A stretch of DNA of 64,000 nucleotides from Planctomycetota bacterium (lineage in GTDB: Bacteria; Planctomycetota; UBA1135; UBA2386): positions 27,950 through 91,949 of the forward strand of contig BJHM01000014.1 of NCBI GenBank assembly GCA_014192625.1. Reading direction: 5' to 3'. The position numbers and the translations under genes were made by a program. The notes below the pieces were generated by a model. The model ran no database searches. It was given only the letters and a program-made list of their open reading frames with translations, and had not been told where the DNA came from. Below, in pieces: positions 63,525 to 64,000 of this stretch. The first letter of the stretch is position 1. Each line of letters opens with the position of its first letter.

Positions 63525-64000
63525 ATGAACTTCCTCCCAGGTGTTATCTCTAGCCTATTTTTAGCCAGTGGCTTGATGGCACAAACATCGCATCCTCTCG
63601 GCTTCAATGCTGGAATTGACACCTCCTACATTGATCGCTTAGGAGCTAACTCGGTTGCTGCTGACTTGCTCAATCACTTTGACGATCGTGACTACCTTGA
63701 TTGGATGCTTAATCCTGCCGACCCAACGGGACTAACCTTCAGTCATGCAGGAGTGTATTTCATTCTTCAGGATCAGGTGGCGTCGATCCCCGAGACATAC
63801 ACCTGCGTCGCCTATAACGAAGCTCCACTCCGGCTGAACGACCAAGATACGGCAGCCGGGTGGTATCGGACCGACTCGATCAATTACCCACCGATGCCTG
63901 TGGGCTTTACGCCAACAAGTCCCATTGCTTGGGGAATCACAGTCACCTTCGCAGTCCTGCCAGCTCCCAAGGGTGACAAGTTTATTGGGCTTGGCCTCCC
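63525..64000 (+). CDS. secreted protein, cut by the window edge
   Basis: 158 codons are visible with no stop. The ATG at 63525 has AAAAAGG at about 9 bases upstream and opens a signal peptide (NFLPGVISSLFLASGLMAQ). The mature start is NAGIDTSYIDRLGANSVAAD and continues with beta-type sequence (GLTFSHAGVYFILQDQVASI). I do not recognise it; planctomycete exported proteins of this kind often carry a C-terminal beta domain beyond this point. Confidence 0.7.
   Translation, partial: MNFLPGVISSLFLASGLMAQTSHPLGFNAGIDTSYIDRLGANSVAADLLNHFDDRDYLDWMLNPADPTGLTFSHAGVYFILQDQVASIPETYTCVAYNEAPLRLNDQDTAAGWYRTDSINYPPMPVGFTPTSPIAWGITVTFAVLPAPKGDKFIGLGL

Overview
The window looks like a chromosomal piece of a GC-rich, diderm, Planctomycetota-like bacterium. 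This is an inference from the gene mix: FG-GAP/VCBS and CRTAC1 (ASPIC/UnbV) proteins, large secreted TPR lipoproteins, an ECF sigma/anti-sigma pair, an Mla-type lipid transport operon that implies an outer membrane, and selenocysteine genes. No rRNA or tRNA gene was found. Coding density is high, and many same-strand neighbours overlap by 4 bases (ATGA or GTGA), which indicates translational coupling.

Layout. 0-6.5 kb (minus): a STAS-MlaE/MlaF/MlaD/auxiliary-lipoprotein operon for phospholipid transport, then two secreted proteins, the last frameshifted and cut by the window edge. 6.5-9.1 kb (plus): an APC amino-acid permease overlapping a dimethylarginase-like hydrolase. 9.6-14.6 kb (plus): two coupled TPR lipoproteins that share a repeated module. 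14.7-21.1 kb: NRDE protein, MFS exporter, a secreted protein, and an anti-sigma/ECF sigma pair. 21.3-31.4 kb: a small zinc-ribbon protein, a 13.5-copy 23-bp tandem repeat, then a long minus-strand run (M28 peptidase, larE, amidohydrolase, sugar nucleotidyltransferase, FG-GAP lipoprotein, gamma carbonic anhydrase, CPBP protease, thiG). 31.7-36.5 kb: serine hydrolase, thiS, a double-thioredoxin protein, RlmI-type methyltransferase, acetyltransferase. 36.6-42 kb (plus): a candidate small RNA, a candidate SRP-like RNA, then nusA-infB-DUF503-rbfA, with infB split by a one-base frame change. 42-49 kb: a secreted protein, selA-selD, recJ, DedA, a YHS-like lipoprotein. 49-64 kb (plus): polA, an insertion sequence, ychF, two CRTAC1 giants, yaeQ, a NYN ribonuclease, aceK and a cut secreted protein.

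The most distinctive signals are: (1) a roughly 21-bp motif (core ACTGGTCCGNAGATTGG) that occurs about eleven times between 48.9 and 61.5 kb and that I did not find elsewhere by eye. It forms the inverted ends of an IS-like element carrying a zinc-ribbon transposase, the ends of two transposase-free segments, and isolated copies inside genes. (2) Translation initiation factor IF-2 interrupted exactly before its last domain by a GTGA stop/start overlap. (3) A structured leader before nusA with a promoter, a two-hairpin transcript and a perfect intrinsic terminator, followed by an SRP-RNA-like fold. (4) Several unrelated tandem repeats in intergenic DNA.

How genes work together: the Mla operon moves phospholipids between membranes; the permease and hydrolase probably import and deguanidinate arginine-type substrates; SelD makes selenophosphate for SelA to charge tRNA-Sec; NusA, IF-2 and RbfA form the usual transcription/translation cluster; ThiS and ThiG supply the thiamine thiazole although they are not adjacent; AceK would switch isocitrate dehydrogenase to favour the glyoxylate shunt.
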